The notes under the pieces were generated by a model. It was not told the DNA's origin. It ran no database searches and saw only the letters and a list, made by a program, of their open reading frames with translations. Shown one piece after another: positions 45,791 through 54,423 of a stretch of 64,000 nt of DNA; within the stretch, counting starts at the first letter, position 1, and each line of letters opens with the position of its first letter. The DNA is from Candidatus Proximibacter danicus. GTDB taxonomy: Bacteria > Pseudomonadota > Gammaproteobacteria > Burkholderiales > Rhodocyclaceae. A program made the translations under genes and the position numbers. The DNA is taken from assembly GCA_016710885.1 (NCBI GenBank), contig JADJUC010000028.1:62001-126000 (forward strand), read 5' to 3'.

Positions 45791-48700
45791 ATGCATTCAA
45801 GTCATTACGAAATTCTTGGCGTGTCTTCCGCCGCGACAATGGACGAAATTCGCGGCGCTTATTCGGCCCGGCTGAAGGAACTTCGTAATTCACTGGGAGC
45901 GGGGCAATCGTCGGCGGACTATCTCGATGCGTTGAGGGATGCTTACCGAGTACTTTCGTCTCCAGAATTGCGTGCCGAATACGACGCTGGAAATTCGACC
46001 CCGGCTCGACAGGAGGGCGTTGACGGCGACGATGTCGCGGGTGCGGGGCACAACATGCAGCGTGCGACTGCACCTTCGCGGCGGCGCCTGGTTCGTGCGC
46101 TTACCGTCGTGCTTGCCGTCAGCCTGCTGGCAAGCGCGGTGTTCGGTGGATGGTTGGCGTGGGATAGAGGTTACGTCCCCGGCAATCCACGCGCCGCAAC
46201 TGTTGAAGTGATGGAACCGATCGTACGCCGGGCTGCAGTCATGAAGTCGCAACAACGGACAGTTTGCGTCAGCCCTGAACTTGAGAGAGCTGCTCCAGAA
46301 ATCCAGGGGGTGCCCGGCATCGTAAATCGCACAGTCCCCGGCCAGCATTCGCTCATTCTGTTACTCGAAACCCATGCGCGTGACCAGGATGTGCGAGAGC
46401 GCCAGCTTCGCCAGTTGAGTTTTTTTGCCAAGCAAGGGTTCTTCTCCGAGAACGACCTGACGGTGGACACCGATGCCGGCTCGCGCGCTGCGAAGCAGTT
46501 CCAGCTGACCTGGCAGGGATACGGAGCAATGCTGACTCGCGGCGGAAACACACCATGCTTTGTCGTCGGCGACCGCGAGTTCAATGCAATCCAGACAATA
46601 GAAAAGCGCAATGAAGACGTCTTTGGAATGGAAATCTACGAAGTCGCCTACGAAACCGCAGTCATGAATGTTTCGCCATGGGTGTCCAGCGAGTCCGCGA
46701 AAGCGCTGTTTCCGAAACTTGCAGGGCTGATCTCACCGAAACGTGAAATGACCCGCCTGTTGCGCGGCAACGAAGGGTGGGTTACCGAAATGGAGGCGCA
46801 GCGCCGTTCCTCGCTGCTGAACGAGAATAGCGCCGGTGCAGCTGCTTTTGCAAAGCAGATGGAAGCGCTGTTGTCGCCGCCGCCGGCTCCCGATCCTGCC
46901 ACGGTCCGAACGGCATTCAGCGACTACCTGAATGGCGACCAATGGCTGGGGCGCGGAACGGTGGCGTGTATGTCGCTGCGCTTGCAGCGCGGTGGTGACG
47001 ACCGCGAGGCAGCAAACGACCGCAGCAGCTATCGTGTCGTCTATCACGATCAGGCAGGTCGCCCGGAGTATCAGCGGACACAAATGATGACTGCGTTGCA
47101 CCTGTTGTCAGCACTTGAAATTGCAGGTTTGGCACAGATTGAGAGTTTGCCGCCACCGTCACCGACGGGTCCTGCGGTATCAACCCGTCCCGGCGCTATT
47201 AAGTCTCTGAAAGAAACGACGCTCGCGTCAGCAGTGACGTCCGGTGTGCGTTTCGTCCTTAGGCCGGATGCCGTTCAGGCGCTCGGTTTGAACGGGAGTG
47301 CATGCATTCCCGTCGGCCGGATGAAGGTTGAATTTCTCGGGACGCAGTATGCCGGAAATCGCGCAGGGTCATTGATCGCTTACGCCAAGGTTACTCAGAC
47401 GCCGGACTGGGTGGTGACAATGGCGGAGCACCTCCCCGCAGTGCGCAGCGCGATCGAAAACGGCATTCCGCTCAACGGCATGCTTGGCTATGCCGACGAC
47501 CCAACGGGTAGCGGACAGGGTAAGCGCTGGCGGGTAACGTCGCTCGGGCCTTCTTATCCCGAGATGCAGATCTCGTCGGTGCCGCGCTCCATGCAGGACA
47601 GATTTCCGGTGACCGTCAGCGAATCAACAAAAGTGCCAAAATCGGGTGTGGTTGGTTCGCCGACGAGCATACCTCTCAGGGTAACTTCTCCGGTGGCGTC
47701 TGCTCCGGTCGATTTCCGGATTCCTGCGCCGGTTGCGGTTCCTCTGCCGGCGGTTGCCGCAAATGGTTCAGCGGCGCTGCCGAAGATCGAAAAGGGCACA
47801 GCGCCATACGCTGCCGGCGATCTGGATGTGCATGCTATTTCCGTTTACGAGGGTAACTTGCTCAATGGTGAGCAGCGAGGGTTTCAGCAGCATCCAGAAG
47901 GCGTTGTCGAAATCCGTCTCGGCAAGACTGGAAGCCCGGCGATGCTCCTCCTGTCATCCTACGAGCCGAACGAGTGGCGAATCACACTGGAGCCCGGCGC
48001 CAACCTCGGAAAGGTGCTCGCCTATGGACACTATCCGCAACGGGTGTTGGTGAATGGAAGGCACAAGGCCGAAATTTTCACCCCGTCGCGTGAGGCGATG
48101 CCGCGTGCCGTCGGTGGCCGAATACTTCTGCCGAACCAAATGGAAGCAAACCAGATGCGCGACGTAGCGGATCTGGTCCGAAGCTTGACCGGAAAATTGC
48201 CTGTCTCTTTTCAGGCCCAGTATCGTCCGAAGTCGTCGTTTTCCGTCGAGGCTTCGACGCCCCCGTTTTCGCTGCCAGCCCCGATATCCGTTGCCAGTCT
48301 GGGTGCAGGAGATGTGGTGTTGAAGGGATCGTCGCACGATCCCGTGACGGCGCTCGAAGTGAAATACGGCAATGTCGGTGCCTATACCCCAGCGTGGGCG
48401 TCACGTTCCTACTCATCGGGCCGAATCTATTTCGAGGGCAATATGGCGGTCACTGGCGGGCTGGTTTCAGAACCGCACGCCAACATCGGTGTCGCGTTGG
48501 CAAAAAGTGGTGGCGGTATGCTTGATGACACCCAAGGGAACTACGCTGTCATTCCCCACGGTCAGCAGAAGATATATCGGAATGGCGATAACTTCGGACT
48601 GGCACTGGATCTCGATGCAGGCATGGCCTATGTCCGTATAAACGGCGACTGGGTTACGGGAGCACCGGGGAGCGGAAATGGTCGTGCCCTTAAAAAAGGC

Positions 48701-48859
48701 CGCGAGTATGTTCCCTATTTTTATGCGTCGGCTATTGGCAGCGGCGCCGAACGACTTGGACAGACCTCGTGGGTAACCAATTTTGGTGCGAGCAGCTTTC
48801 GGCACCCTCTGCCGAAAGGTTACAGCTCTTACGATGGCAGGCAGAAAGCACCACTTTGA
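45791..48859 (+). CDS. Membrane protein with degenerate J-domain and C-terminal SPRY-like domain
   Basis: A 1022-residue protein with unusual layout. Residues 5-66 match a J-domain (HYEILGVSSAATMDEIRGAY and DALRDAYRVLSSPELRAEYD) but the HPD motif that stimulates Hsp70 is absent. A membrane helix at about 101-124 (after RRRLVRALT) follows, then a long outer region. Residues 690-790 contain a domain ending SYEPNEWRITLEPGANLGKVL. The C-terminus (846-1015) is SPRY-like: SSGRIYFEGNM, NIGVALA, GDNFGLALDLDAGMAYVRINGDW, VTNFGASSFRHPLPKGYSSYDG. The J-like part should be cytoplasmic, the rest periplasmic. Function is unknown; base composition seems lower in GC than neighbours. Confidence 0.8.
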   Translation: MHSSHYEILGVSSAATMDEIRGAYSARLKELRNSLGAGQSSADYLDALRDAYRVLSSPELRAEYDAGNSTPARQEGVDGDDVAGAGHNMQRATAPSRRRLVRALTVVLAVSLLASAVFGGWLAWDRGYVPGNPRAATVEVMEPIVRRAAVMKSQQRTVCVSPELERAAPEIQGVPGIVNRTVPGQHSLILLLETHARDQDVRERQLRQLSFFAKQGFFSENDLTVDTDAGSRAAKQFQLTWQGYGAMLTRGGNTPCFVVGDREFNAIQTIEKRNEDVFGMEIYEVAYETAVMNVSPWVSSESAKALFPKLAGLISPKREMTRLLRGNEGWVTEMEAQRRSSLLNENSAGAAAFAKQMEALLSPPPAPDPATVRTAFSDYLNGDQWLGRGTVACMSLRLQRGGDDREAANDRSSYRVVYHDQAGRPEYQRTQMMTALHLLSALEIAGLAQIESLPPPSPTGPAVSTRPGAIKSLKETTLASAVTSGVRFVLRPDAVQALGLNGSACIPVGRMKVEFLGTQYAGNRAGSLIAYAKVTQTPDWVVTMAEHLPAVRSAIENGIPLNGMLGYADDPTGSGQGKRWRVTSLGPSYPEMQISSVPRSMQDRFPVTVSESTKVPKSGVVGSPTSIPLRVTSPVASAPVDFRIPAPVAVPLPAVAANGSAALPKIEKGTAPYAAGDLDVHAISVYEGNLLNGEQRGFQQHPEGVVEIRLGKTGSPAMLLLSSYEPNEWRITLEPGANLGKVLAYGHYPQRVLVNGRHKAEIFTPSREAMPRAVGGRILLPNQMEANQMRDVADLVRSLTGKLPVSFQAQYRPKSSFSVEASTPPFSLPAPISVASLGAGDVVLKGSSHDPVTALEVKYGNVGAYTPAWASRSYSSGRIYFEGNMAVTGGLVSEPHANIGVALAKSGGGMLDDTQGNYAVIPHGQQKIYRNGDNFGLALDLDAGMAYVRINGDWVTGAPGSGNGRALKKGREYVPYFYASAIGSGAERLGQTSWVTNFGASSFRHPLPKGYSSYDGRQKAPL

Positions 48860-48910
48860 TCGCTTGTGGCACCGGCCGGTCGCGCGACCACAGATGGCGT
48901 TGCTTCCTTA

Positions 48911-49399
48911 TTAGCCGCCGCGCTGCAGCATCATCTTCGTGGTATTGACCAGCAGCCCGGTTTCGACGCTGAAGTGCGCGTAGAAGTGCCACTCCTCGGC
49001 GGGGGGAGTGCCTTCGACGCGCCAGTCCCAGACCTCTTCCTTTTTCATCGGAAAGGTGACTGAACTGCCCGGCTTGCCGAGGATGCGCTGGACCTGATCC
49101 TTGCTCATGCCGAATACCAGCTTGGCGTAGTTCTCGTCGGTCAGCACCTGCTCGATCCGCTGCAGCACCCTGTCCGGACCGAAAGTCAGCATGTGGGTAT
49201 GCACACCCTGCGGCTGGCGGTTGTATTCCCAGGTAACACTGCCGTCGGCATTGGTGTATTCGCCGGCCGGATTGCCCATGCGCTTCTGCACTTCCGCAGC
49301 GGTCGTGATCCCCGGTTTGAACTCGTCGAGGAAAATGGCATCGCATCCCGGCAGCACGGCGGCGATGGAAACCAGAGCAGCAACGAGACGCTTGAACAT
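48911..49399 (-). CDS. SmpA/OmlA (BamE-like) lipoprotein
   Basis: A 162-residue protein with a lipoprotein signal peptide (MFKRLVAALVSIAAVLPGC, lipid-modified Cys19) and two BamE-like units: FKPGITTAAEVQKRMGNPAGEYTNADGSVTWEYNR and FGMSKDQVQRILGKPGSSVTF. BamE-type proteins assist outer membrane beta-barrel assembly, but this one is shorter and more diverged than BamE, so a paralogue is likely. Its leader, AAGGAAG and first codons are copied beside the end of the RND gene (53974-54032). Confidence 0.85.
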   Translation of the reverse strand: MFKRLVAALVSIAAVLPGCDAIFLDEFKPGITTAAEVQKRMGNPAGEYTNADGSVTWEYNRQPQGVHTHMLTFGPDRVLQRIEQVLTDENYAKLVFGMSKDQVQRILGKPGSSVTFPMKKEEVWDWRVEGTPPAEEWHFYAHFSVETGLLVNTTKMMLQRGG

Positions 49400-49615
49400 G
49401 GGTTGCTTCCTTGCAGGATCGAATCAGTCTGAAAACCCGGCCTTGATGAATCAAGGCAACGCAAGTCACGGATTGCTTGCTGCGCTTGACTGCTTTTTGC
49501 CAGGAACACTCGTGCCGAGTATAGCCAAATCGGCTGTCTGGCTCCCGCCGAATCGGAAAATCGCTGCCGCAGCATTTTCGACCCAACCTTGTCGGGAGGC
49601 TTGTCGCGTCTAGTA

Positions 49616-49633
49616 TATTAGAGTAATCTAATA
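49616..49633. promoter_or_regulatory. Palindromic operator before the RND adaptor gene
   Basis: TATTAGA-GTAA-TCTAATA gives 7-bp arms, ending four bases before the adaptor start at 49637. An ArsR- or SqrR/BigR-like repressor commonly uses TTAGA/TCTAA half-sites, but none of these regulators is encoded nearby. The region 49400-49615 holds the leader and promoter of the lipoprotein on the minus strand (TATACT at 49518-49523) and no gene. Confidence 0.55.
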
Positions 49634-49636
49634 AAT

Positions 49637-50620
49637 ATGATGCGCATATTTTCCTTCTCCGTCATTTCGCTTTGCATGCTGAGCAGCGCATTTGCGGACG
49701 CGTTGCCGTCGCGCGTACTCGCGCCGCAGGCGGTCGCCTTGGGCATCCACGCCGAAGCGACGGTCGAGGCGGTGCAGCAGGCAACGGTCGCGGCGCAGGT
49801 GACCGGCCGCATCGTTGACGTGCGTGTTGATGCCGGCGCTGCGGTGAAGAAGGGCGATGTGTTGATGCGCATCGACGCCCGTGAAGCGGCGGAGGCGGCA
49901 CAGGCCGCGCAGTCGCAACTGGCGGTAGCGCAGGCCCAGTTCGAACGTAACAGGCAGTTGCGCCAGCAGAACTTCATCAGCCAGGCTGGGCTCGACAAGG
50001 CAAAGGCTGACTACGATGCAGCGAAAGCCGGCGCGGCGCAGGCCAGCGTCGGCCTTGGTCACGCCAGTGTTGCCTCGCCGATCGGCGGACTAATCGCCCG
50101 ACGTCACGCCGAAGCGGGCGAAATGGCGTCCCCGGGCCGTGCACTGGTAACGGTCTATGATCCCGCCAGCCTGCGCGTCACTGCCAGTATTCCGCAATAT
50201 CAACTGGGCGAGATGCGCCGCGCAAAAACGGCCCGCGTCGAGTTTCCCGAACTTGGCCGCAGCGCCGATGCAACGAGCGTCACCCTGTTGCCGACTGCCG
50301 ACGCCTCGACGCACGTCTCGCAGGTGCGCGTCGGTCTGCCCGCGAACCTCGAAGGTGTTGTCCCCGGCATGTTTGCCCGCGTAACCTTCATTACCGGGCA
50401 GGCCGAGAAGCTGACCGTGCCGGCCGCCGCCATCGCGCACCGCGGTGAGGTGACCGCGGTTTATGTGGAGACCGAACAGGGATTGCAACTGCGTCAGCTT
50501 CGTCTTGGCGAAAACTTTGCCGGCGAATACGAGGTGCTGGCCGGCATTGTCGCCGGCGAGCGTGTCGTGCTTGACCCCGTCAGGGCGGCGATCCGCCTGA
50601 AATCGGCGGCCAATCGCTGA
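49637..50620 (+). CDS. RND efflux periplasmic adaptor (membrane fusion protein)
   Basis: A 327-residue periplasmic adaptor that would couple the RND permease to an outer membrane channel. A signal sequence (MMRIFSFSVISLCMLSSAFA) precedes the biotinyl-lipoyl-like halves (ATVAAQVTGRIVDVRVDAGAAVKKGDVLMRID and ASVASPIGGLIARRHAEAGEM), a short alpha-hairpin (AAQAAQSQLAVAQAQFERNRQLRQQNFISQAGLD) and beta-barrel. No outer membrane channel gene is present. The permease follows after 24 bases. An operator-like palindrome lies just upstream. Confidence 0.9.
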   Translation: MMRIFSFSVISLCMLSSAFADALPSRVLAPQAVALGIHAEATVEAVQQATVAAQVTGRIVDVRVDAGAAVKKGDVLMRIDAREAAEAAQAAQSQLAVAQAQFERNRQLRQQNFISQAGLDKAKADYDAAKAGAAQASVGLGHASVASPIGGLIARRHAEAGEMASPGRALVTVYDPASLRVTASIPQYQLGEMRRAKTARVEFPELGRSADATSVTLLPTADASTHVSQVRVGLPANLEGVVPGMFARVTFITGQAEKLTVPAAAIAHRGEVTAVYVETEQGLQLRQLRLGENFAGEYEVLAGIVAGERVVLDPVRAAIRLKSAANR

Positions 50621-50644
50621 TGCTGCGCTGAACACTCGCTGAGC

Positions 50645-53600
50645 ATGCTGGACGCCGCCCCCCCTTCTGCCGAGAATTTTCGCGGTACCGCGCTTGGAAT
50701 TTCCGGCCGTATCGCCCGCCTGTTCCTCGCCTCGCGCATGACGCCGCTGCTCGCCATCGTCGCATTCCTGCTGGGGATGTTTGCGGTCCTCGTGACACCC
50801 CGCGAGGAGGAGCCGCAGATCGACGTGACCATGGCCGACGTCTTCATCCCCTTCCCGGGGGCGTCGGTCAAGGATGTCGAATCGCTGGTCGCGACGCCGG
50901 CCGAGCAGGTACTTTCGCGCATCGCCGGGATGGATCATGTCTATTCCGTATCGCGTCCGGGCATGGCCATTGTTACCGTGCAGTACGAGGTTGGCATCAA
51001 ATTTCAGGAAGCGGTGCTGCGCCTCTACGACACCATTCACTCGCACCGCGACTGGGTCTCGCCAAACCTTGGTGTCGGCGAACCGATCATCAAGCCCAGG
51101 GGCATCGACGACGTACCCATCGTCGCACTGACCTTCTCGACTGCTGATCCGCAACGCAGCGCACATGAACTGCAGCAGGTCGCGCGCGCCACCGAGATTG
51201 AACTGAAGCGCATACCCGGCACGCGCGACGTGTCGACCATCGGCGGCCCTGATCGCGCCGTGCGCGTGTTGATCGACGCTGAACGCATGGCGGCCTTCGG
51301 CGTTACGCCGCAGGAACTGATGGGCGCGCTGCAGGCCGGCAACACCCGCCAGCCGGCCGGGTCGCTGGTCGCTGGCAATGGTGAGGTGCTGGTCGAAACC
51401 GGTACCTGGCTGGAAAACGCCGCCGATGTTCGTCGCCTGATTGTCGCCGTGCGCGGCAGCGGTGCCGGGCGCAAGCCGGTCTTCGTTGGCGACGTGGCGC
51501 GCGTCGAGGAAGGGCCGGAGACGCCGACGCGCTATGTCTGGCACGGCACCAGGGAGGGTCAGTCACCGGCAGTGACGCTGCAGCTTTCAAAAAAGCCGGG
51601 CGTGAACGCCGCCGATGTTGCCGATGCCGCCATGCGCCGCGTCAACACGCTCAAAGGAACGGTGATTCCGGCCGGCGTCGAGATTACCGTCACGCGCAAC
51701 TATGGCCAGACCGCGACCGAGAAGGCGCAGAAGCTGATCGGCAAGCTCGTCTTCGCCACAGCATTTGTCGTGCTGCTGGTGTTCTTCGCCCTTGGCAAGC
51801 GGGAAGCGGTAATCGTCGGCGCCGCTGTCACGCTGACGCTCGCCGCGACCCTGTTCGCCTCCTGGGCGTGGGGATTCACGCTCAACCGCGTGTCGCTTTT
51901 CGCGCTGATCTTTTCGATCGGCATCCTTGTTGATGACGCCATCGTCGTCGTCGAAAACATTCACCGCTGGCAGGCCTTGCATCCCGGGAAAACGCTGCCG
52001 GAAATCATTCCGCACGCCGTCGATGAAGTCGGCGGGCCGACCATCCTCGCTACCTTCACGGTGATCGCCGCGCTCTTGCCGATGGCCTTCGTGACCGGAC
52101 TGATGGGGCCGTACATGAGTCCGATTCCGATCAACTCGTCGATGGGCATGGCCATCTCGCTGGTGGTTGCCTTCGTCGTCACGCCGTGGCTTGCCGCGAA
52201 GCTGATGAAGGTCGCTGATCACCACAGCGAGCCGTCGAAGCTCGATGCGAAAATCGCCGGCTTCTTCGGCAGCCTGCTGCCGCGCTTCCTTGACGAGCGC
52301 ACCGGTGCCGCAGCGCGACGCAAGCTCTACATCGCCGTCGTCGTCGCCATCCTCGCCTCGGTGTCGCTCGCCGTGGTCAAGCTGGTGGTGCTTAAGATGC
52401 TGCCCTTCGACAACAAGAGCGAGTTCCAGATCATCCTCGACATGCCGGTCGGCACGCCGGTCGAGCAGACGGCGCGCGTCCTCACCGAGATCGGCGCTGA
52501 GATCGGCAAGGTGACGGAAGTTGCCGACTATCAGGTTTATGCCGGTACGGCAGCACCGATCAACTTCAATGGCCTGGTGCGACAGTATTACCTGCGCGCC
52601 TCGCCGGAACTGGGCGACATCCAGGTCAATCTCGTCGACAAGCAACACCGCTCGCGGCAGAGCCACGAGATCGCCGTGTCCGTGCGCGACGCAGTCGAAG
52701 CGATCGGCAAGAAGCACGGTGGCAATGCCAAGGTCGTCGAGGTACCGCCTGGGCCGCCGGTGCTGGCGCCGATCGTCGCTGAAATCTATGGGCCGGACGA
52801 GGCCGGGCGGATCGCCGTCGCGAAGCAAGTGCGCGATGTCTTCGAGAAAACGAAGGACCTCGTCGCTATCGACGACAGTGTCTCGGAAGATGCGCCGCGC
52901 ACGGTGCTTGCGGTGCTGCAGGGCAAAGCGGCGCTGCTGGGGTCTCGCAGCCGGATATCGTCGAGGCCGTACGTATCGGTCTTGCTGGCGCCGACGCGAC
53001 GCCGGTGCGCAACTCGGGCGCCAAGCACGAGCTGCCGGTGCACGTTTCGCTGCCGGCCGAGCGCAAGGGCAGCGTCGATGCCTTGCTCGCACTGCGCGTG
53101 CGTGCAAGCGATGGCCAGCAGGTGCCGGTTTCCGAACTGGTCGAAGTGCGCAAGTTGCAGCGCGAGAAAATTCTTTATCACAAGGATCTGTTGCCGGTTG
53201 TCTATGTCGTCGGCGACATGGGTGGCGCGCTTGACTCACCGCTTTACGGCATGTTTGACGCGCGCGACGAGCTGGCCGGCAAGACGCTGCCGCAGGGTGG
53301 GGTACTGACCGACTGGTTCATCAACCCGCCGGGCGATCCACTTTCCGGCTACCAGCTGAAATGGGACGGCGAATGGAAGGTGACCTACGAAACCTTCCGT
53401 GACATGGGCGCCGCCTACGCCGTCGGCCTGATCCTGATCTACCTGCTGGTTGTCGCGCATTTCGGCAGCTATCTGGTGCCACTCGTCATCATGGCGCCGA
53501 TTCCGCTCACGCTCATCGGCGTCATGCCCGGTCACGCGCTGCTCGGTTCGCAATTCACAGCGACCTCGATGATCGGCATGATCGCGCTCGCCGGCATCAT

Positions 53601-53898
53601 CGTTCGCAACTCGATCCTGCTCGTCGACTTTGTGCGCGGCGAAGTGGCCGCCGGCCACGATTTTCGCGCGGCCATCGTGCAGTCAGCCGCGGTACGTGCC
53701 AAGCCGATCGCGCTGACCGGCCTCGCAGCCATGCTCGGCGCGCTGTTCATCCTTGATGACCCGATCTTCAACGGGTTGGCGATCAGCCTGATCTTCGGCA
53801 TCTTCGTCTCCACCCTGCTCACGCTGGTGGTGATCCCGGTCCTCTATTTCGCGGCGTTTGAAGGCCGCGTGCTCAAACTTTCGGCGTCCGCCGCTTGA
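50645..53898 (+). CDS. RND efflux permease (AcrB-like), frame interrupted
   Basis: An inner membrane proton-driven efflux pump of about 1084 residues when restored. Typical signatures include the first helix (LLAIVAFLLGMFAVL), PREEEPQIDVTMADVFIPFPGAS, TM4 GILVDDAIVVVENIHRW with the proton-relay Asp pair, and C-terminal LAGIIVRNSILLVDFVRGE. The frame breaks at 52939-52942 (GGGG): one more G restores LLGVSQPDIVEAVRIGLAGADATP. The HAE-type DD motif favours organic or hydrophobic substrates over metals, but substrate is unknown. It follows the adaptor and overlaps a tiny minus-strand ORF at its end. Confidence 0.92.
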
Positions 53899-53983
53899 TT
53901 GTCCTGATTGCCGGGCTATTGAACAAATAACGGCGCAAGGTCTCGCCGAACAGGCGTATCGACCTACCGCGATGCTTGAACAT
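53873..53983 (-). CDS. Small basic ORF (36 residues) with copied lipoprotein leader
   Basis: Reads MFKHRGRSIRLFGETLRR... ending TPKV, rich in Arg and Lys. It shares its AAGGAAG ribosome site, the upstream region and the first codons ATGTTCAAGC with the BamE-like gene at 49399. It overlaps the last 26 bases of the RND permease. It may be a real micro-protein or just the broken end of a duplicated lipoprotein gene; the copied leader favours the second. Confidence 0.35.
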   Translation of the reverse strand: MFKHRGRSIRLFGETLRRYLFNSPAIRTIKRRTPKV

Positions 53984-54030
53984 GGTTCGCTTCCTTGTAG
54001 AATCAGGCCAACCATCACGAGCGTAGCCAA

Positions 54031-54423
54031 ATGAGACATCTCACTCCCGTCGAGAGCAGCCAGCTGCTGCAGCAGAATCCGCAGGCGGTCTTCATCGACT
54101 GTCGCAGCACCATCGAATACTACTTTGTCGGCCATCCTGTGGGTGCCATCCACGTCGCCTGGAACGATGGCGAAGACTGGGAAGTGAATCCGAATTTCGT
54201 TGCCGAGGTTTCGCGCCTTGCCGACAGTGATCACGCACGACCCATCGTGATCATCTGCCGCAGCGGCCGTCGTTCGATCGAGGCAGCCGAAGCGCTGGAG
54301 GCTGCTGGCTTCAAGGAGGTGATCAACGTGCTCACTGGTTTCGAAGGCGACCGCGACGAGAACATGCACCGCAATACCCTGAATGGCTGGCGCGTCGACG
54401 GCCTGCCCTGGGAGCAGAGTTGA
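54031..54423 (+). CDS. Rhodanese-like sulfurtransferase
   Basis: A 130-residue single-domain rhodanese. The active loop is CRSGRRS with catalytic Cys76, and the preceding VFIDCRSTIEYYFVGHPVGAIHV is the typical rhodanese start. It would move sulfane sulfur to an acceptor in the cytoplasm, as no signal peptide is seen. TTGA joins its stop to the next gene's start, indicating coupled translation with the MFS transporter. Confidence 0.92.
   Translation: MRHLTPVESSQLLQQNPQAVFIDCRSTIEYYFVGHPVGAIHVAWNDGEDWEVNPNFVAEVSRLADSDHARPIVIICRSGRRSIEAAEALEAAGFKEVINVLTGFEGDRDENMHRNTLNGWRVDGLPWEQS

Noticed and set aside
51587..53239. 550-residue minus-strand ORF antisense to the RND permease
   Set aside because: Rich in Arg and Asp with no motif; the plus strand encodes a clear RND pump.
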